Shown here piece after piece: positions 49,165-58,594 of a DNA stretch of 62,503 nt. Numbering within the stretch: the first letter of the stretch is position 1; every line of letters begins with the position of its first letter. The notes beneath the pieces were generated by a model. The model was not told the origin of the DNA. It worked only from the letters and a program-made list of their open reading frames with translations, and ran no database searches. Made by a program: the position numbers and the translations under genes. The stretch comes from Deltaproteobacteria bacterium (lineage in GTDB: Bacteria; Myxococcota_A; Polyangia; DRWM01; JAAZOP01), in the NCBI GenBank assembly GCA_016218765.1, contig JACRCZ010000099.1, positions 1-62,503 on the forward strand, written 5' to 3'.

Positions 49165-50265
49165 ATGAGCGGGCCGCGCGTCGTCGTCGTCGGAGCCGGG
49201 TTCGCCGGAGCGGCGACGGCGCTGCACCTCGCGCGCGCCGGCGCCCGGGTTGTCGTGCTCGAGCGCGAGGCGATGGCCGGCATCCACGCCACCTCGCAGA
49301 ATGCCGGCATGCTCCGCACCGCCATCGCCGACCCCGCTTTGGCCCGCGTCGCCGTCGCCGGCGCGCGCGGCGTCGAGCTTGCCCGCGCCTGGACCGACGT
49401 GCCGCTCGTCCGGCCCTCCGGCTCCCTGCTCCTGGCCCGCGGCGGGCCCGCTCGCCGGGAGCTGGAAGCGGTGACACCGGAGCTGTCCGCGCTGCGCTCG
49501 ACCGTCCGGTGGCTCGAACCCCGCGAGGCCGCCGCGCGCGTCCCCGTCCTGCGCGACGGCGCGTTCGACGCCGCCCTGTGGTCTCCCGACGACGGCGTCG
49601 TCGACAGCGCGGAGTACTTCGCCGCGCTCGTCCGCGGCGCCCGCGCCCACGGCGCCCAGCTCCGGCTGGGCGTCGAGGTCCTGGGCGGCGACCCGGGCGA
49701 CGATTCGCGCCCCGCGCGGCTGGACACGCCGGCCGGCCCCCTCGAGGCCGATGCGGTCGTGATCGCCGGCGGCGCGTGGTCGGACGTCGTGGCCGAGCGC
49801 CTTCAGGTCCGCCGGCTGGGCATCGTCCCGTACCGCCGGCACCTGCACGCCACCGGTCCCCTGGCGACCGTCGACCCGTCCTGGCCCTTCGTCTGGGCCG
49901 TCGACGACGAGGTCTACTTCCGTCCGGAATCCGGCGGGCTGCTGCTTTCGCCGTGCGACCAGGAGCCGTTCGCGCCGTGCGAGCCGCCGGCGGACCCGGC
50001 GAATCGCGAGCTCCTGGCACGGAAGGTCGCCGTCGCCTTCCCCGGCCTGATCGACCTGCCGATCATGCGCTCGTGGGCCGGCCTGCGCTCCTTCGTCCCC
50101 GACCACCGCTTCGTCCTCGGCCGCGATCCCGTCGCCCGCCGCGTCTTCTGGGCCGCAGGCCTCGGCGGCCACGGCGTCACGAGCGCCTGGGAGGTCGGCC
50201 GCATCGTTGCCGGCGCCGTCCTGGGAACCGCCCCGCCGCCGCCGGAGTTCGCCCCGGGCCGGTAG
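49165..50265 (+). CDS. FAD-dependent amine/amino-acid oxidoreductase (DAO family)
   Basis: The 366-residue flavoprotein opens with the dinucleotide-binding motif VVVVGAGFAGAATALHLARA followed by an acidic residue ending the second strand (VVVLERE), and later has the DAO-family AVVIAGGAWSDVVAERL and a C-terminal FAD-contacting AAGLGGHGVTSAWEVGRIV. These are typical of D-amino-acid oxidase, glycine oxidase and related enzymes. The substrate is not evident. No signal peptide. The ATG start is supported by a promoter pair ending ten bases upstream; the gene is divergent from the GyrI-domain lipoprotein. Confidence 0.9.
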   Translation: MSGPRVVVVGAGFAGAATALHLARAGARVVVLEREAMAGIHATSQNAGMLRTAIADPALARVAVAGARGVELARAWTDVPLVRPSGSLLLARGGPARRELEAVTPELSALRSTVRWLEPREAAARVPVLRDGAFDAALWSPDDGVVDSAEYFAALVRGARAHGAQLRLGVEVLGGDPGDDSRPARLDTPAGPLEADAVVIAGGAWSDVVAERLQVRRLGIVPYRRHLHATGPLATVDPSWPFVWAVDDEVYFRPESGGLLLSPCDQEPFAPCEPPADPANRELLARKVAVAFPGLIDLPIMRSWAGLRSFVPDHRFVLGRDPVARRVFWAAGLGGHGVTSAWEVGRIVAGAVLGTAPPPPEFAPGR

Positions 50266-50275
50266 GGCAAGTTTC

Positions 50276-50297
50276 GCGCAGAGACGCAGAGACGCAG
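50276..50297. repeat. 'CGCAGAGA' phrase repeat
   Basis: CGCAGAGACGCAGAGACGCAG, an 8-bp unit repeated 2.5 times between the oxidoreductase and the outer-membrane protein genes. The phrase is widespread in bacterial intergenic DNA. Confidence 0.75.
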
Positions 50298-50369
50298 GGG
50301 CGCGCAGCGGCGCACGGGATCAGGGAGCCCTACCGCGCGCGCGCGGGGATGCGGTATGGTGCGGACACC

Positions 50370-50921
50370 ATGCGTGCGGTGGTGCTCCTGCTCGCTACCC
50401 TGGTCGCCGCGGGCGCCGGGACGGCCGTCGCCGACGAGCCCGTCCCCGGCCGGCCCGTGCTGCAGCAACCCGCGCCCGAAGACGTGTTCCACGTCGGCGT
50501 GTCGCTGGGTCTCGGGTACTCCGCGGTCGACGTCGCCGAGGGCGGAACCGCGGACCTGCTGGCGACCCAGGTCGGAGTCGATTTCCTGCTCTTCACCCAC
50601 TGGGAGGCGATGCTCGACCTGCGCGTCGACCTCGACCCGAAATCGCCCGAATCGCCCGTGAGCTCCTACGCCGCGCTGCTGTGGCTGATCGCGCACTTCG
50701 ACCTGCTGCCGTTGTCGCCCTTCGTCGGGCTGGGGGGCGGCGCGGTCCTCGACGTCGTCGAGCCGATGGCGCTCGCGGGCACGTTCGGGGCGACCGTCGG
50801 ACTGTCGCTGTGGTTCGAGGCGTCCTGGCGGCTGACGCTGCGCGGTGCGCAGCGCTGGTACTTCGGGCTCGAGTCGACGATGCCGTTCGACCTGGTGCTG
50901 ACCGCCGAGTACTTCTTCTGA
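50370..50921 (+). CDS. Small outer-membrane beta-barrel protein
   Basis: The 183-residue protein has a signal peptide (cleavage after AGAGTAVA), a Pro-rich linker, and alternating amphipathic strands such as FHVGVSLGLGYSAVDVAEGG and FEASWRLTLRGAQRWYFGLE, ending VLTAEYFF with a C-terminal aromatic residue, the usual barrel-insertion signal. Eight strands would fit the length. Function unknown. A TATGGT hexamer at 50355-50360 lies nine bases before the ATG. It converges with the B12-subunit gene with one base between stops. Confidence 0.78.
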   Translation: MRAVVLLLATLVAAGAGTAVADEPVPGRPVLQQPAPEDVFHVGVSLGLGYSAVDVAEGGTADLLATQVGVDFLLFTHWEAMLDLRVDLDPKSPESPVSSYAALLWLIAHFDLLPLSPFVGLGGGAVLDVVEPMALAGTFGATVGLSLWFEASWRLTLRGAQRWYFGLESTMPFDLVLTAEYFF

Positions 50922-50922
50922 A

Positions 50923-51333
50923 CTACGCGGCGCGCGTCCGCGGCTTCACCTCGGCCGCAACCCACCCGGTGATCTCTGCCAGCGTCGTGCCCGGACCGAA
51001 GACCTTGCGCACGCCCTGGCCGGCCAGCGCGACCACGTCGTCCTCGGGGATGATCCCTCCGGCGAAGACGACCACGTCGGATGCGCCGGCCGCGGCCAGC
51101 CCGGCGGCCACGCGCGGCAGCAAGGTGCCGTGCGCCCCGGAGAGGATCGACAACCCCACCGCGTCGACGTCCTCGTCGACCGCCGCCCGGATGATCATCT
51201 CCGGCGTCTGCCGCAGCCCGGTGTAGATCACCTCGTGCCCCGCGTCGCGCAGCGCGCGCGCCACGACCTTCGCCCCGCGGTCGTGCCCGTCCAGCCCCGG
51301 CTTCGCGATCAGGATTCTCAGTCGTTCACCCAT
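50923..51333 (-). CDS. Methylmalonyl-CoA mutase small subunit-type B12-binding protein
   Basis: The 136-residue protein is a stand-alone cobalamin-binding domain. It shows [20 protein letters not shown] with the DxHxxG motif (His ligand to cobalt), [20 protein letters not shown] and [13 protein letters not shown], matching the C-terminal/B12 subunit of methylmalonyl-CoA mutase. Such subunits pair with a separate catalytic large subunit, but the neighbour IcmF already has its own B12 domain. A GAGGGAG ribosome binding site lies before the ATG. It probably serves a large mutase subunit encoded elsewhere, or the IcmF mutase domain; neither is proven. Confidence 0.9.
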   Translation of the reverse strand: MGERLRILIAKPGLDGHDRGAKVVARALRDAGHEVIYTGLRQTPEMIIRAAVDEDVDAVGLSILSGAHGTLLPRVAAGLAAAGASDVVVFAGGIIPEDDVVALAGQGVRKVFGPGTTLAEITGWVAAEVKPRTRAA

Positions 51334-51411
51334 CGCCACTCCCTCTCGAGCCGGGCGCACTCGCCCGCCTTCGCCTGCGGCTTCGGCGGCCTGCGTGGCG
51401 CCCCTACCGGC

Positions 51412-51438
51412 TCCACCGCTCCACCGCTCCACCGCTCC
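51412..51438. repeat. 'CCACCGCT' 8-bp tandem repeat, about three units
   Basis: Lies directly after the icmF stop codon (51441 on the minus strand). The same 8-bp unit recurs inside the trmD fusion gene at 56511-56547, also preceded by a similar GCCTTCGCCTGCGG-type segment. Confidence 0.85.
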
Positions 51439-51440
51439 GC

Positions 51441-54400
51441 CTACATGCTCCTCCGGTACTTCCCGCCGATCTCGTACAGCGCCTGCGAGATCTGGCCGAT
51501 GGAAGCGACGCGAACCAGATCCATCATGACGTCGAAGGTGTTGCCGCCGGAGAATGCGACCTCCTGCAGCCGGCCCAGCAGCCGCTCGCGGGCGGCCGGG
51601 TCGTGCTCCTGGAACGCCCGGCAGTTGTCGATCTGCGCGCGCTTCTCCTCCGGGGTCGCCCGCCGCAGCTCCATGGGCGGCGGGACCCAGTCCGCGGCCA
51701 GCGTCTTGGGATTGAGGTACGTGTTGACGCCGATCAGGGGCAGCGAGCCGTCGTGCTTCCTCGTCTCGTAGAGCATCGATTCGTCCTGGATCTTCCCGCG
51801 CTGGTACTCGCGCTCCATGGCGCCCAGGACGCCGCCCCGCGACGCCAGCCGTTCGAATTCGGACAGGACGGCCTCCTCCACGAGATCGGTGAGCTGCTCC
51901 AGGATGTAGCTGCCCTGCAGCGGGTTCTCGCACTTCGTGAAACCCAGCTCGCGGTTGACGATCATCTGGATCGCCATCGCCCGCCGCACCGACTGCTCCG
52001 TCGGCGTCGTGATCGCCTCGTCATAGGCGTTGGTGTGCAGCGAGTTGCAGTTGTCGTAGATCGCGAACAGCGCCTGCAGCGTGGTGCGGATGTCGTTGAA
52101 GTCGACCTCCTGGGCGTGGAGCGACCGTCCCGAGGTCTGGATGTGGTACTTGAGCTTCTGCGTGCGCTCGCCCGCCCCGTACTTGCGCTTCATGGCCACG
52201 GACCAGATGCGCCGGGCGACGCGGCCGATGACGGAGTACTCGGCGTCCATGCCGTTGGAGAAGAAGAACGACAGGTTCGGGCCGAACGCATCGATCGTCA
52301 TGCCCCGCGAGAGGTAGTACTCGACGTAGGTGAACCCGTTGGCCAGCGTGAAGGCGAGCTGCGTCAGCGGGTTCGCCCCGGCCTCGGCGATGTGGTACCC
52401 GGAGATCGACACGGAGTAGAAGTTCCGCACGTCGTGGTCGATGAACCAGGTCTGGATGTCGCCCATCATGCGCAGCGCGAAATCGAGCGAGAACAGGCAG
52501 GTGTTCTGGGCCTTGTCCTCCTTGAGGATGTCGGCCTGGACGGTCCCGCGCACGGTGCGGAGCGTTTCCGCGCGGATCCTCGCCGCGACCTCCGGCGACG
52601 GCTCGCCGTGGTCGGAGCGGTACCGCTCGAGCTGCCGGTCGATGGCGGTGTTGAAGAACATGGCGAGCATCATCGGCGCCGGTCCGTTGATGGTCATCGA
52701 CACGCTGGTGTTGGGGTCGCAGAGGTCGAAGCCCGCGTAGAGCTTCTTCATGTCGTCCAGCGAGCAGATCGACACGCCGGCCTCGCCCACCTTGCCGTAG
52801 ATGTCCAGCCGCTCCGCCGGGTCGTCGCCGTACAGCGTGACCGCGTCGAACGCCGTGGAGAGCCGCTTCGCCGGCTCGCCCGCGCACAGGTAGTGGAAGC
52901 GCGTGTTCGTCTTCTCCGGCCCGCCCTCGCCGGCGAACATCCGCTTGGGATCCTCGTCGGCCCGCTTGAAGGGGAAGACGCCCGCGGTGTACGGGAACTC
53001 GCCCGGGACGTTCTCCAGCCCCAGGAAGCGCACCAGCTCGCCGTGATCCTCGAAGGGCGGCGTGGCGACGCGGGGGATGGAGCTGCCGGCCTGGGTCTGA
53101 ACCCGCGCCGGCACCTCCAGCATCTTGTCGCGAACGCCGTAGCGGAACGTCTCGCCGCCGTAGGCCGCGCGGCACGCGGGCCAGCCATCGAGCCTCCGGA
53201 CGGTCTCCGGCAGCAGCTCGGCGCGCAGCGCTTCCAGGCGTCGTCCCAGCGGCGTTCCCTCGCCGCCGTCGCCGACCTCGGCCCGCGCCGTCTCCAGCGC
53301 CTGCACCGTCCGCGCCACCCGCGCCTGGCTCTCGACCGTCGCGCGGTAGCCGCGGCAGGTCTCGGCGATCTCGCGCAGGTAGCCGACCCGCTCCGGCGGG
53401 AACATGTGCCGGAACTTCGTCACTCGCGCGCGCCGGGCCTCGGGGATCGAGTGCGCGAAGGCCGGCCCGCCCTTCCCCTCCACCAACCCCAGCAGATGGA
53501 CGAAGAGGCCGTTGATGCCGTGGTCGTCGAACTGGCTGGCGATCGTCCCGAAGACCGGGAATTCGGCCATCTTCGCGGGATCCGCGGGCACGCCGTGCGC
53601 ACGCGCCCACTGCCGCCGCACGTCGCGCAGCGCGTCGTCGCTCCCCCGCCGCTCGAACTTGTTGATCACCACCGCGTCGGCCAGGTCGAGCATCTCGATC
53701 TTCTCGAGCTGCGTCGCGGCCCCGTACTCGGCCGTCATCACGTACAGCGAGACGTCCGCGAACTCCGTGATCGCCGAATCGGCCTGGCCGATGCCCGAGG
53801 TTTCGACGAAGACGAGGTCGAAGCCGGCGGCCTTGCAGACCAGGATCGCGTCGCGCAACACGGCCGGGACCTCGCGCTCGCTCCCCCGGCTGGCGAACGA
53901 CCGCATGTAGACCTGCGGCATGCGCACCGCGTTCATGCGGATGCGGTCGCCCAGGAGCGCACCGCCCGTGCGCCGCTTCGTCGGATCGCAGGACAGGACG
54001 GCCGCTCTCCGCGCCGGATCGCCGGCCACGAAGCGCCGGATCAGCTCGTCGGTCAGCGACGACTTGCCGGCGCCGCCCGTGCCCGTGACACCCACGACCA
54101 CCGTCCGGCCCGCGCCGGCACGCTCGACCAGCGCCGCACGCAGCGCGGAAAATCGCTTTCCCCCGCGCTCGGCCATCGTGATCGCCCGCGCGACGTGGAG
54201 GTGTCGCCCGGCCGCGACCTCCTCGGCCGTGGGGGGCGGCGCGCCGACCCAGCCCACGAGCTTCCCGTCGCGGGCCCGCGGCGGCTTCGGCTTGCCCGAG
54301 CCGGCGACGGTGGGGAAGTCGAGCCGCTCGAAGAGGTGCTTCATCATGCCGGCCAGGCCCAGCCGGCGGCCGTCGTCGGCGGAGTACAGCGCGGCGACGC

Positions 54401-54752
54401 CCTGCTCGTGCAGGGCGCGGATCTCGTCGGGACGGATGACGCCCCCTCCGCCGCCCGTGACGCGGATGTGCCCCGCCCCCTCCTCGGCCAGCATGTCGAC
54501 CAGGTAGCGGAAGAACTCGTTGTGCCCGCCCTGGTACGACGAGACGGCGATGCCCTGCGCGTCCTCCTGGATCGCCGCCTCGACCAGCTCGCGGACCGAG
54601 CGGTTGTGCCCGAGGTGGATGACCTCGGCGCCGCTGGCCTGCATCAGGCGGCGCATGAGGTTGATCGCCGCGTCGTGGCCGTCGAACAGCGACGTGGCCG
54701 AGACGACGCGAACGGGGTTCACGAGCGCAAGGGGCTCGATGGTCGCCATCAT
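51441..54752 (-). CDS. icmF: Fused isobutyryl-CoA mutase IcmF
   Basis: The 1103-residue protein fuses three modules. A B12-binding domain (residues 1-140) has [21 protein letters not shown]-protein chaperone of MeaB type has the P-loop GTGGAGKSS near residue 222. A methylmalonyl-CoA-mutase-type catalytic domain (about 530-1085) has [40 protein letters not shown] and [20 protein letters not shown]. This order defines IcmF, which interconverts isobutyryl-CoA and butyryl-CoA; related fusions act on pivalyl- or other acyl-CoAs. An ATG at 54752 is used; a TTG at 54758 is also in frame. A palindromic repeat separates it from the DHH gene. The extra B12-subunit gene follows. Confidence 0.95.
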   Translation of the reverse strand: MMATIEPLALVNPVRVVSATSLFDGHDAAINLMRRLMQASGAEVIHLGHNRSVRELVEAAIQEDAQGIAVSSYQGGHNEFFRYLVDMLAEEGAGHIRVTGGGGGVIRPDEIRALHEQGVAALYSADDGRRLGLAGMMKHLFERLDFPTVAGSGKPKPPRARDGKLVGWVGAPPPTAEEVAAGRHLHVARAITMAERGGKRFSALRAALVERAGAGRTVVVGVTGTGGAGKSSLTDELIRRFVAGDPARRAAVLSCDPTKRRTGGALLGDRIRMNAVRMPQVYMRSFASRGSEREVPAVLRDAILVCKAAGFDLVFVETSGIGQADSAITEFADVSLYVMTAEYGAATQLEKIEMLDLADAVVINKFERRGSDDALRDVRRQWARAHGVPADPAKMAEFPVFGTIASQFDDHGINGLFVHLLGLVEGKGGPAFAHSIPEARRARVTKFRHMFPPERVGYLREIAETCRGYRATVESQARVARTVQALETARAEVGDGGEGTPLGRRLEALRAELLPETVRRLDGWPACRAAYGGETFRYGVRDKMLEVPARVQTQAGSSIPRVATPPFEDHGELVRFLGLENVPGEFPYTAGVFPFKRADEDPKRMFAGEGGPEKTNTRFHYLCAGEPAKRLSTAFDAVTLYGDDPAERLDIYGKVGEAGVSICSLDDMKKLYAGFDLCDPNTSVSMTINGPAPMMLAMFFNTAIDRQLERYRSDHGEPSPEVAARIRAETLRTVRGTVQADILKEDKAQNTCLFSLDFALRMMGDIQTWFIDHDVRNFYSVSISGYHIAEAGANPLTQLAFTLANGFTYVEYYLSRGMTIDAFGPNLSFFFSNGMDAEYSVIGRVARRIWSVAMKRKYGAGERTQKLKYHIQTSGRSLHAQEVDFNDIRTTLQALFAIYDNCNSLHTNAYDEAITTPTEQSVRRAMAIQMIVNRELGFTKCENPLQGSYILEQLTDLVEEAVLSEFERLASRGGVLGAMEREYQRGKIQDESMLYETRKHDGSLPLIGVNTYLNPKTLAADWVPPPMELRRATPEEKRAQIDNCRAFQEHDPAARERLLGRLQEVAFSGGNTFDVMMDLVRVASIGQISQALYEIGGKYRRSM

Positions 54753-54789
54753 GGTCAACGCTCCGCCGAACGTCCCCCGGCTTCCACAA

Positions 54790-54847
54790 CCGAACCGCGC
54801 CCTTCAGGGCGCGGCCGCCCGGCCGCGGGCTCAAGCCCGCGGTTCGG
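54790..54847. repeat. Palindromic cloverleaf element (REP-like)
   Basis: Perfect outer arms CCGAACCGCG (54790-54799) and CGCGGTTCGG (54838-54847) enclose two inner hairpins: CCGCGCCC/GGGCGCGG around a TTCA loop (54795-54814) and CCGCGGGCT/AGCCCGCGG around CA (54823-54842). As RNA or single-stranded DNA this would form a compact Y or cloverleaf. The size and symmetry fit REP/MITE-type intergenic elements. Only one copy is in this window. It lies between the DHH gene and icmF. Confidence 0.8.
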
Positions 54848-54879
54848 ATGCCGACGCAGCGGCCCTTCCGCGCACTTGC

Positions 54880-55794
54880 CTACCCGTCACTGTTGAGCTG
54901 CGCCACCACCTCGTCGATCGCCCGCTCGGCATCCCCATGCGCGACCTGACACGTGCCGACGCCGCGGTGCCCGCCGCCGCCGTAACGCAGCATCAGCGAG
55001 CCGATGTCCGTCTTGGAGGTGCGGTTGAGGATGCTGTGGCCGACGGCGAGCACCACGTTCTGCTTGTCCTTGCCGTCCATGACCTGGATCGAGACGTTCT
55101 GCTGCGGGAACATGGCGTAGAGCAGGAAGCGGTTGCCGGCGTAGATCGTCTCGCAGCCGCGCAGATCGACGACCACGGCGTTGCCGCGGACCTGCGAGTG
55201 CTCGCGCACCATCTTGCGGAAGCGGTCGTTCTGCTGGAAGTAGATCTGCGCCCGCTCCTTCACGTCGGGCAGCTCCAGCAGCCGCTCGATGGTCATCGTG
55301 CGGCACGAGTCGGCGAGCTGCTCCATGAGCTGGTAGTTGCTGATGCGGAAGTCGTGGAAGCGCCCCAGCCCCGTGCGCGGGTCCATGATGAACGACAGCA
55401 GCACCCAGCCCTTGGGGTTCTCGATTTCCTCGTAGGTGAACTGCGCCGTGTCCGCCTTGTCGACGGCCTCGACCAGCGCGTCGAGCTTCGACAGGTCGAG
55501 CTTCTTCTTGTCCGTGTAGTACTTGTAGATCACGCGGGCGGCGCTGGGCGCCGTCTGGCTGTCGCCCTGGAACTTGAGCCCCAGCCGCTCTTCCTCGCTC
55601 GTGTGGTGGTCGAACCACAGGCCGCAGCCGCGGGCGAACGGGATGTTGGCCAGCACGTCGTTCGAGGTGACCTCGATCTTCCCGTCCTGCACGTCCTTGG
55701 GATGGACGAACTTGATCGAGTCGATCACGCCCGCCTCGCGCAGCAGCGCCGCGCACGCCAGCCCGTCGAAGTCCGACCTGGTGAGAAGCCGCAT
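54880..55794 (-). CDS. DHH-family phosphoesterase, exopolyphosphatase-like
   Basis: The 304-residue protein has DHH-superfamily features: LLTRSDFDGLACAALL (motif I), GLWFDHHTSEE (DHH motif III) and the C-terminal DHHA1-like LRYGGGGHRGVGTCQV. Members hydrolyse phosphodiesters in polyphosphate, pAp, c-di-AMP or short RNAs; the specificity here is unknown. Motif spacing is closer to exopolyphosphatase-related proteins than to RecJ. An ideal AAGGAGG ribosome binding site precedes the ATG. It lies 49 bases after the trmD fusion gene on the same strand and may be the last gene of the rpsP operon. Confidence 0.88.
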   Translation of the reverse strand: MRLLTRSDFDGLACAALLREAGVIDSIKFVHPKDVQDGKIEVTSNDVLANIPFARGCGLWFDHHTSEEERLGLKFQGDSQTAPSAARVIYKYYTDKKKLDLSKLDALVEAVDKADTAQFTYEEIENPKGWVLLSFIMDPRTGLGRFHDFRISNYQLMEQLADSCRTMTIERLLELPDVKERAQIYFQQNDRFRKMVREHSQVRGNAVVVDLRGCETIYAGNRFLLYAMFPQQNVSIQVMDGKDKQNVVLAVGHSILNRTSKTDIGSLMLRYGGGGHRGVGTCQVAHGDAERAIDEVVAQLNSDG

Positions 55795-55843
55795 CGAAAA
55801 CCTCCTTGCCCGCCGGACCCTAGCAAATCACCGCGGGCCGCGT

Positions 55844-57259
55844 CTAGCGATCGCCGAACAGCCGGTCCAGGCAGATGCCGACGGCCACGCGCACGGAGAG
55901 ATGGTTGTAGTCCGACGAGGCTTCGATCGGGTCGAGCAGCACGTCCGCACGGTCCAAGAGCTCGTCCGCCAAGCCCCACCCCGTGCCGAAGACCAGCAGC
56001 ACCGGACGCTTCTCCGACCGGAGCCGCTGGCGCAATGCACCGTACCCCACCGTCGGCCGGCCCCCCGCCGCCGCCGTCGTCATCACGACCAACGGCTCGA
56101 CCCCCGCCTCCGCACGGACCGACTCCGTCACCGCGAAGAACGATTCCGCCACGCGCACCAGCGACAGCGCCTCCGCACGCGCCGGCACGCGCTCCCCGGA
56201 TTCGCCCTCGAGCCAATGGCTCGCCACGCCACGCACCAGCTCCTGCTGCAACGCGATGGGCGTCACGAGGTGATACGCGCGCACCCCGTACGTCCGCGAC
56301 GCCCGCGCGATGTCGTGGATGTCGAGGTTCGTCACCGACGTCGTGATCAGCCCCCCCACCCGGGACTTGATCGGATGGTGCACCAGCACCACGTGCACCC
56401 GCGAGGGCGTTCTACGTTCTTCGTCTTTCGTTCTTCGCCCGGACACGGCATCGCGTCCGCCGCCCGGCGGGCTTGCCCTCCGCTTCGCCTCGGGCTGCGC
56501 CTCGCCGCTACCACCGCTCCACCGCTCCACCGCTCCACCGCTCCACCTCCCCAGCAGCTCGCGGTCCTCCCCGGTCAACGGGGCCGTGGCGAGCAGCTCG
56601 GGGCGGCGTTCGAGCGTACGGCGCAGCGCCTCCCGGCGGCGCCAGCGGCGGATCTCCTCGTGGTGCCCCGACAGGAGGATCTCCGGCACCTCGACCCCGC
56701 GGAACTCCCGCGGCCGGGTGTACTGCGGGTATTCCAGCAGGCCGCCGGCGAACGACTCCTCGCGGGGCGAATCGGCGTTGTGCAGCACGCCGGGCAGCAG
56801 GCGCACGAGCGCCTCCACGATCGCCATCGCCGCGACCTCGCCGCCCTGGAGGACGAAGTCCCCGAGCGAGAGCTCCTCGTCGACGTGCGCCCGGATCCGT
56901 TCGTCGAAACCCTCGTAGCGCCCGCAGAACAGGGCCAGGCGCGGCTCGCCGGCCAGACGCACGGCGGCGGCGTGATCGAAACGCGCTCCCTGCGGCGTGA
57001 GCAGCACCTTGCGGGTGCCCGGCGGCAGCGACTCCAGCGCGGCGACCGCCGGGCCGGGGAGGAGCACCATGCCGGAGCCCCCGCCGTACGGGACGTCGTC
57101 GGCGGAGTGGTGCTTGTCCGTCGCGAAGGTCCGGAAATCGAGCAGCCGGATCGCGACACGGCCGTCCTCGACCGCCTTGCCGAGGATGCTCTCGCGCAGG
57201 AACCCCTCGAACAGGTCCGGGAAGAGCGTGAGGACGTGGATCTCGCGCAAGGGCGCCAT
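55844..57259 (-). CDS. trmD: TrmD tRNA (guanine37-N1)-methyltransferase fused to an RNA_Me_trans domain through a repeat-derived linker
   Basis: Residues 1-235 are TrmD, which methylates G37 of tRNAs: [49 protein letters not shown] and the knot region [17 protein letters not shown]. Residues about 287-471 form a second SPOUT-like methyltransferase ([46 protein letters not shown]) usually encoded next to trmD in delta-lineages. The linker (236-286) reads [14 protein letters not shown] and [13 protein letters not shown] and is encoded by two intergenic-type micro-repeats. Either an in-frame read-through fusion exists, or the second domain also starts internally at one of several GTG codons. It follows rimM by 13 bases. 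Confidence 0.9.
   Translation of the reverse strand: MAPLREIHVLTLFPDLFEGFLRESILGKAVEDGRVAIRLLDFRTFATDKHHSADDVPYGGGSGMVLLPGPAVAALESLPPGTRKVLLTPQGARFDHAAAVRLAGEPRLALFCGRYEGFDERIRAHVDEELSLGDFVLQGGEVAAMAIVEALVRLLPGVLHNADSPREESFAGGLLEYPQYTRPREFRGVEVPEILLSGHHEEIRRWRRREALRRTLERRPELLATAPLTGEDRELLGRWSGGAVERWSGGSGEAQPEAKRRASPPGGGRDAVSGRRTKDEERRTPSRVHVVLVHHPIKSRVGGLITTSVTNLDIHDIARASRTYGVRAYHLVTPIALQQELVRGVASHWLEGESGERVPARAEALSLVRVAESFFAVTESVRAEAGVEPLVVMTTAAAGGRPTVGYGALRQRLRSEKRPVLLVFGTGWGLADELLDRADVLLDPIEASSDYNHLSVRVAVGICLDRLFGDR
56405..56440. repeat. 'TTCTTCG' phrase repeat inside the trmD fusion gene
   Basis: TTCTACGTTCTTCGTCTTTC-type repeats, a phrase normally seen between genes. Here it encodes the second part of the interdomain linker (minus-strand frame) between TrmD and the RNA_Me_trans domain. 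Confidence 0.75.
56511..56547. repeat. 'CCACCGCT' 8-bp tandem repeat inside the trmD fusion gene
   Basis: About 4.5 units. On the coding strand each triple of units shifts through reading frames, yielding the [14 protein letters not shown] linker. The same unit is intergenic at 51412-51438. Confidence 0.88.
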
Positions 57260-57272
57260 GGCGGGACCGGGC

Positions 57273-57797
57273 CTAGGGTTCCGGGACCAACGCCGCGAGA
57301 TCGAGGATCACGAGGCGCCGCTGCTCCAGATCCACGTCGCCCACGTGCGCGTCCACGAACGGCACGTCGACATCGCCGCCCGCGGCGGCCACGACGAGCA
57401 CCTCCTGGGCGCCGTTGTCGTAGACCTCGCGCACGACGCCCAGCGTCCGGCCGTCCGGATCGACGGCCTCCAGCCCGACCAGATCCTCGACGTACAGCTC
57501 GCCTTCGTCCGGTCCCGGGAGGTCGGCGCGACGGGCGCTCACCGTCGCCCCGCGCAGGGACTCCGCGTCGTCGCGCGTGACCACGCCCGCGAACGCGACG
57601 ATCCAGGTCCCGTCCGGCGTGGAACGCGCGCCCTCGATGCCCAGCTTGAGCGGGTCGGCCGGCGCGCCGCCGGCCGCGGCGGGACGGCGAACGAGCACCG
57701 TCTCCAGCTCGTCGAGCGCCGTGGATTCGGGGTTGTGGAGGTGGACGCGCATCTCGCCGCGCAGACCCTGCGGGCGCGTGACGACGCCGATTTCCAT
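57273..57797 (-). CDS. rimM: 16S rRNA processing protein RimM
   Basis: RimM helps assemble the 30S head and binds ribosomal protein S19. The 174-residue product has the N-terminal [20 protein letters not shown] motif, a middle beta-barrel, and the PRC-barrel half with [40 protein letters not shown]. Length is normal. I use the ATG at 57797; the frame extends upstream without a credible start, through an Arg/Pro/Gly-rich stretch that is intergenic. It lies 13 bases before trmD and 145 bases after khpA in the conserved rpsP-khpA-rimM-trmD order. Confidence 0.93.
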   Translation of the reverse strand: MEIGVVTRPQGLRGEMRVHLHNPESTALDELETVLVRRPAAAGGAPADPLKLGIEGARSTPDGTWIVAFAGVVTRDDAESLRGATVSARRADLPGPDEGELYVEDLVGLEAVDPDGRTLGVVREVYDNGAQEVLVVAAAGGDVDVPFVDAHVGDVDLEQRRLVILDLAALVPEP

Positions 57798-57942
57798 GAC
57801 TCCGCGGCCGTCCGGGTTGCGCCGGGGCCTGGGCCGACTCCCGTGCGGACCGCCGGGATGCCCCGGCGGGCCGTCCGCGGGCGCACCATGACCTCCACGA
57901 CCGGCGGAACCGGCCGGCGGACCGCTTTCCCGCACCGGTTGC

Positions 57943-58179
57943 CTACTCCGCGATCTCGAGCTGCGCACGCTTGCGGAGCTTGGTCGAGGCGGCGGCGAGG
58001 ATGGTCCTCATCGCGCGCGCCGTCTTGCCCTCGCGCCCGATGACCTTGCCCAGGTCCTCCTTGGCGACGCGCAGCAGGATGATCGACGTGTGCTCGAGGG
58101 CGTTCTCCTGGACATCGACCTTGTCCGGGTTGTCGACGAGAGCCCTGGCGATGTACTCGATGAGCTGCTTGAGTTCCAT
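57943..58179 (-). CDS. khpA: KH-domain RNA-binding protein KhpA
   Basis: KhpA (YlqC) is a 78-residue KH-domain RNA chaperone that in other bacteria pairs with KhpB/Jag to control cell-division and envelope mRNAs. The whole protein is one KH fold with the signature [18 protein letters not shown]. It begins [20 protein letters not shown] and matches the family over its full length. It sits between rpsP and rimM, its standard place. A hairpin lies in the 72-bp gap to rpsP. Confidence 0.94.
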   Translation of the reverse strand: MELKQLIEYIARALVDNPDKVDVQENALEHTSIILLRVAKEDLGKVIGREGKTARAMRTILAAASTKLRKRAQLEIAE

Positions 58180-58219
58180 GATCCAGCCTCCGCCTTCGGT
58201 TGCGCTCGGAGTCCCGGGT

Positions 58220-58243
58220 CGCCGTCCCCCCCGGGGGGCGGCG
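58220..58243. other. GC-rich hairpin between rpsP and khpA
   Basis: CGCCGTCCCCC (58220-58230) pairs with GGGGGGCGGCG (58233-58243) with one G-U wobble and a very short loop. No T-run follows on either strand, so it is not an intrinsic terminator; it may be an RNA processing or stability element that sets the S16:KhpA ratio. Confidence 0.6.
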
Positions 58244-58251
58244 TGAGAACG

Positions 58252-58512
58252 CTACTTCGCCGCCGCGGCGGCCAGCGCTTTCTGGTGCCGCTTCACGATC
58301 TGGGCGACGGTCTCCGTCGGCCGCGCGCCGACGCCGACCCAGTGCTTGTACCGGTCGAGGTTCAGCTTGACCTTCGGCGGATTCGGCACGGGGTCGTACC
58401 AGCCGATCTGCTCGAGGAACCGACCGTCGCGGGGACTTCGCTCGTCCGCCACGACGATGCGGAAGAATGACTTCTTGGTCGTGCCTTTGCGGGTCATGCG
58501 AACGCGAACCAT
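58252..58512 (-). CDS. rpsP: 30S ribosomal protein S16
   Basis: S16 is a primary component of 30S assembly. The 86-residue protein has VRVRMTRKGTTKKSFFRIVV at its start and DGRFLEQIGWYDPVPNPPKV, with YKHWVGVGARPTETVAQIV further on, all conserved. Length is normal. First gene of the rpsP-khpA-rimM-trmD operon. Divergent from the YfhO-like gene with 121 bp between start codons. Confidence 0.97.
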   Translation of the reverse strand: MVRVRMTRKGTTKKSFFRIVVADERSPRDGRFLEQIGWYDPVPNPPKVKLNLDRYKHWVGVGARPTETVAQIVKRHQKALAAAAAK

Positions 58513-58594
58513 GGGTGCAACACCACTCCTCTCGGCATCCCCTGCGCCTGCCCCTCGGGGAGCCGACGGGGAACCTAGCAGGACCGCCGGGCTT

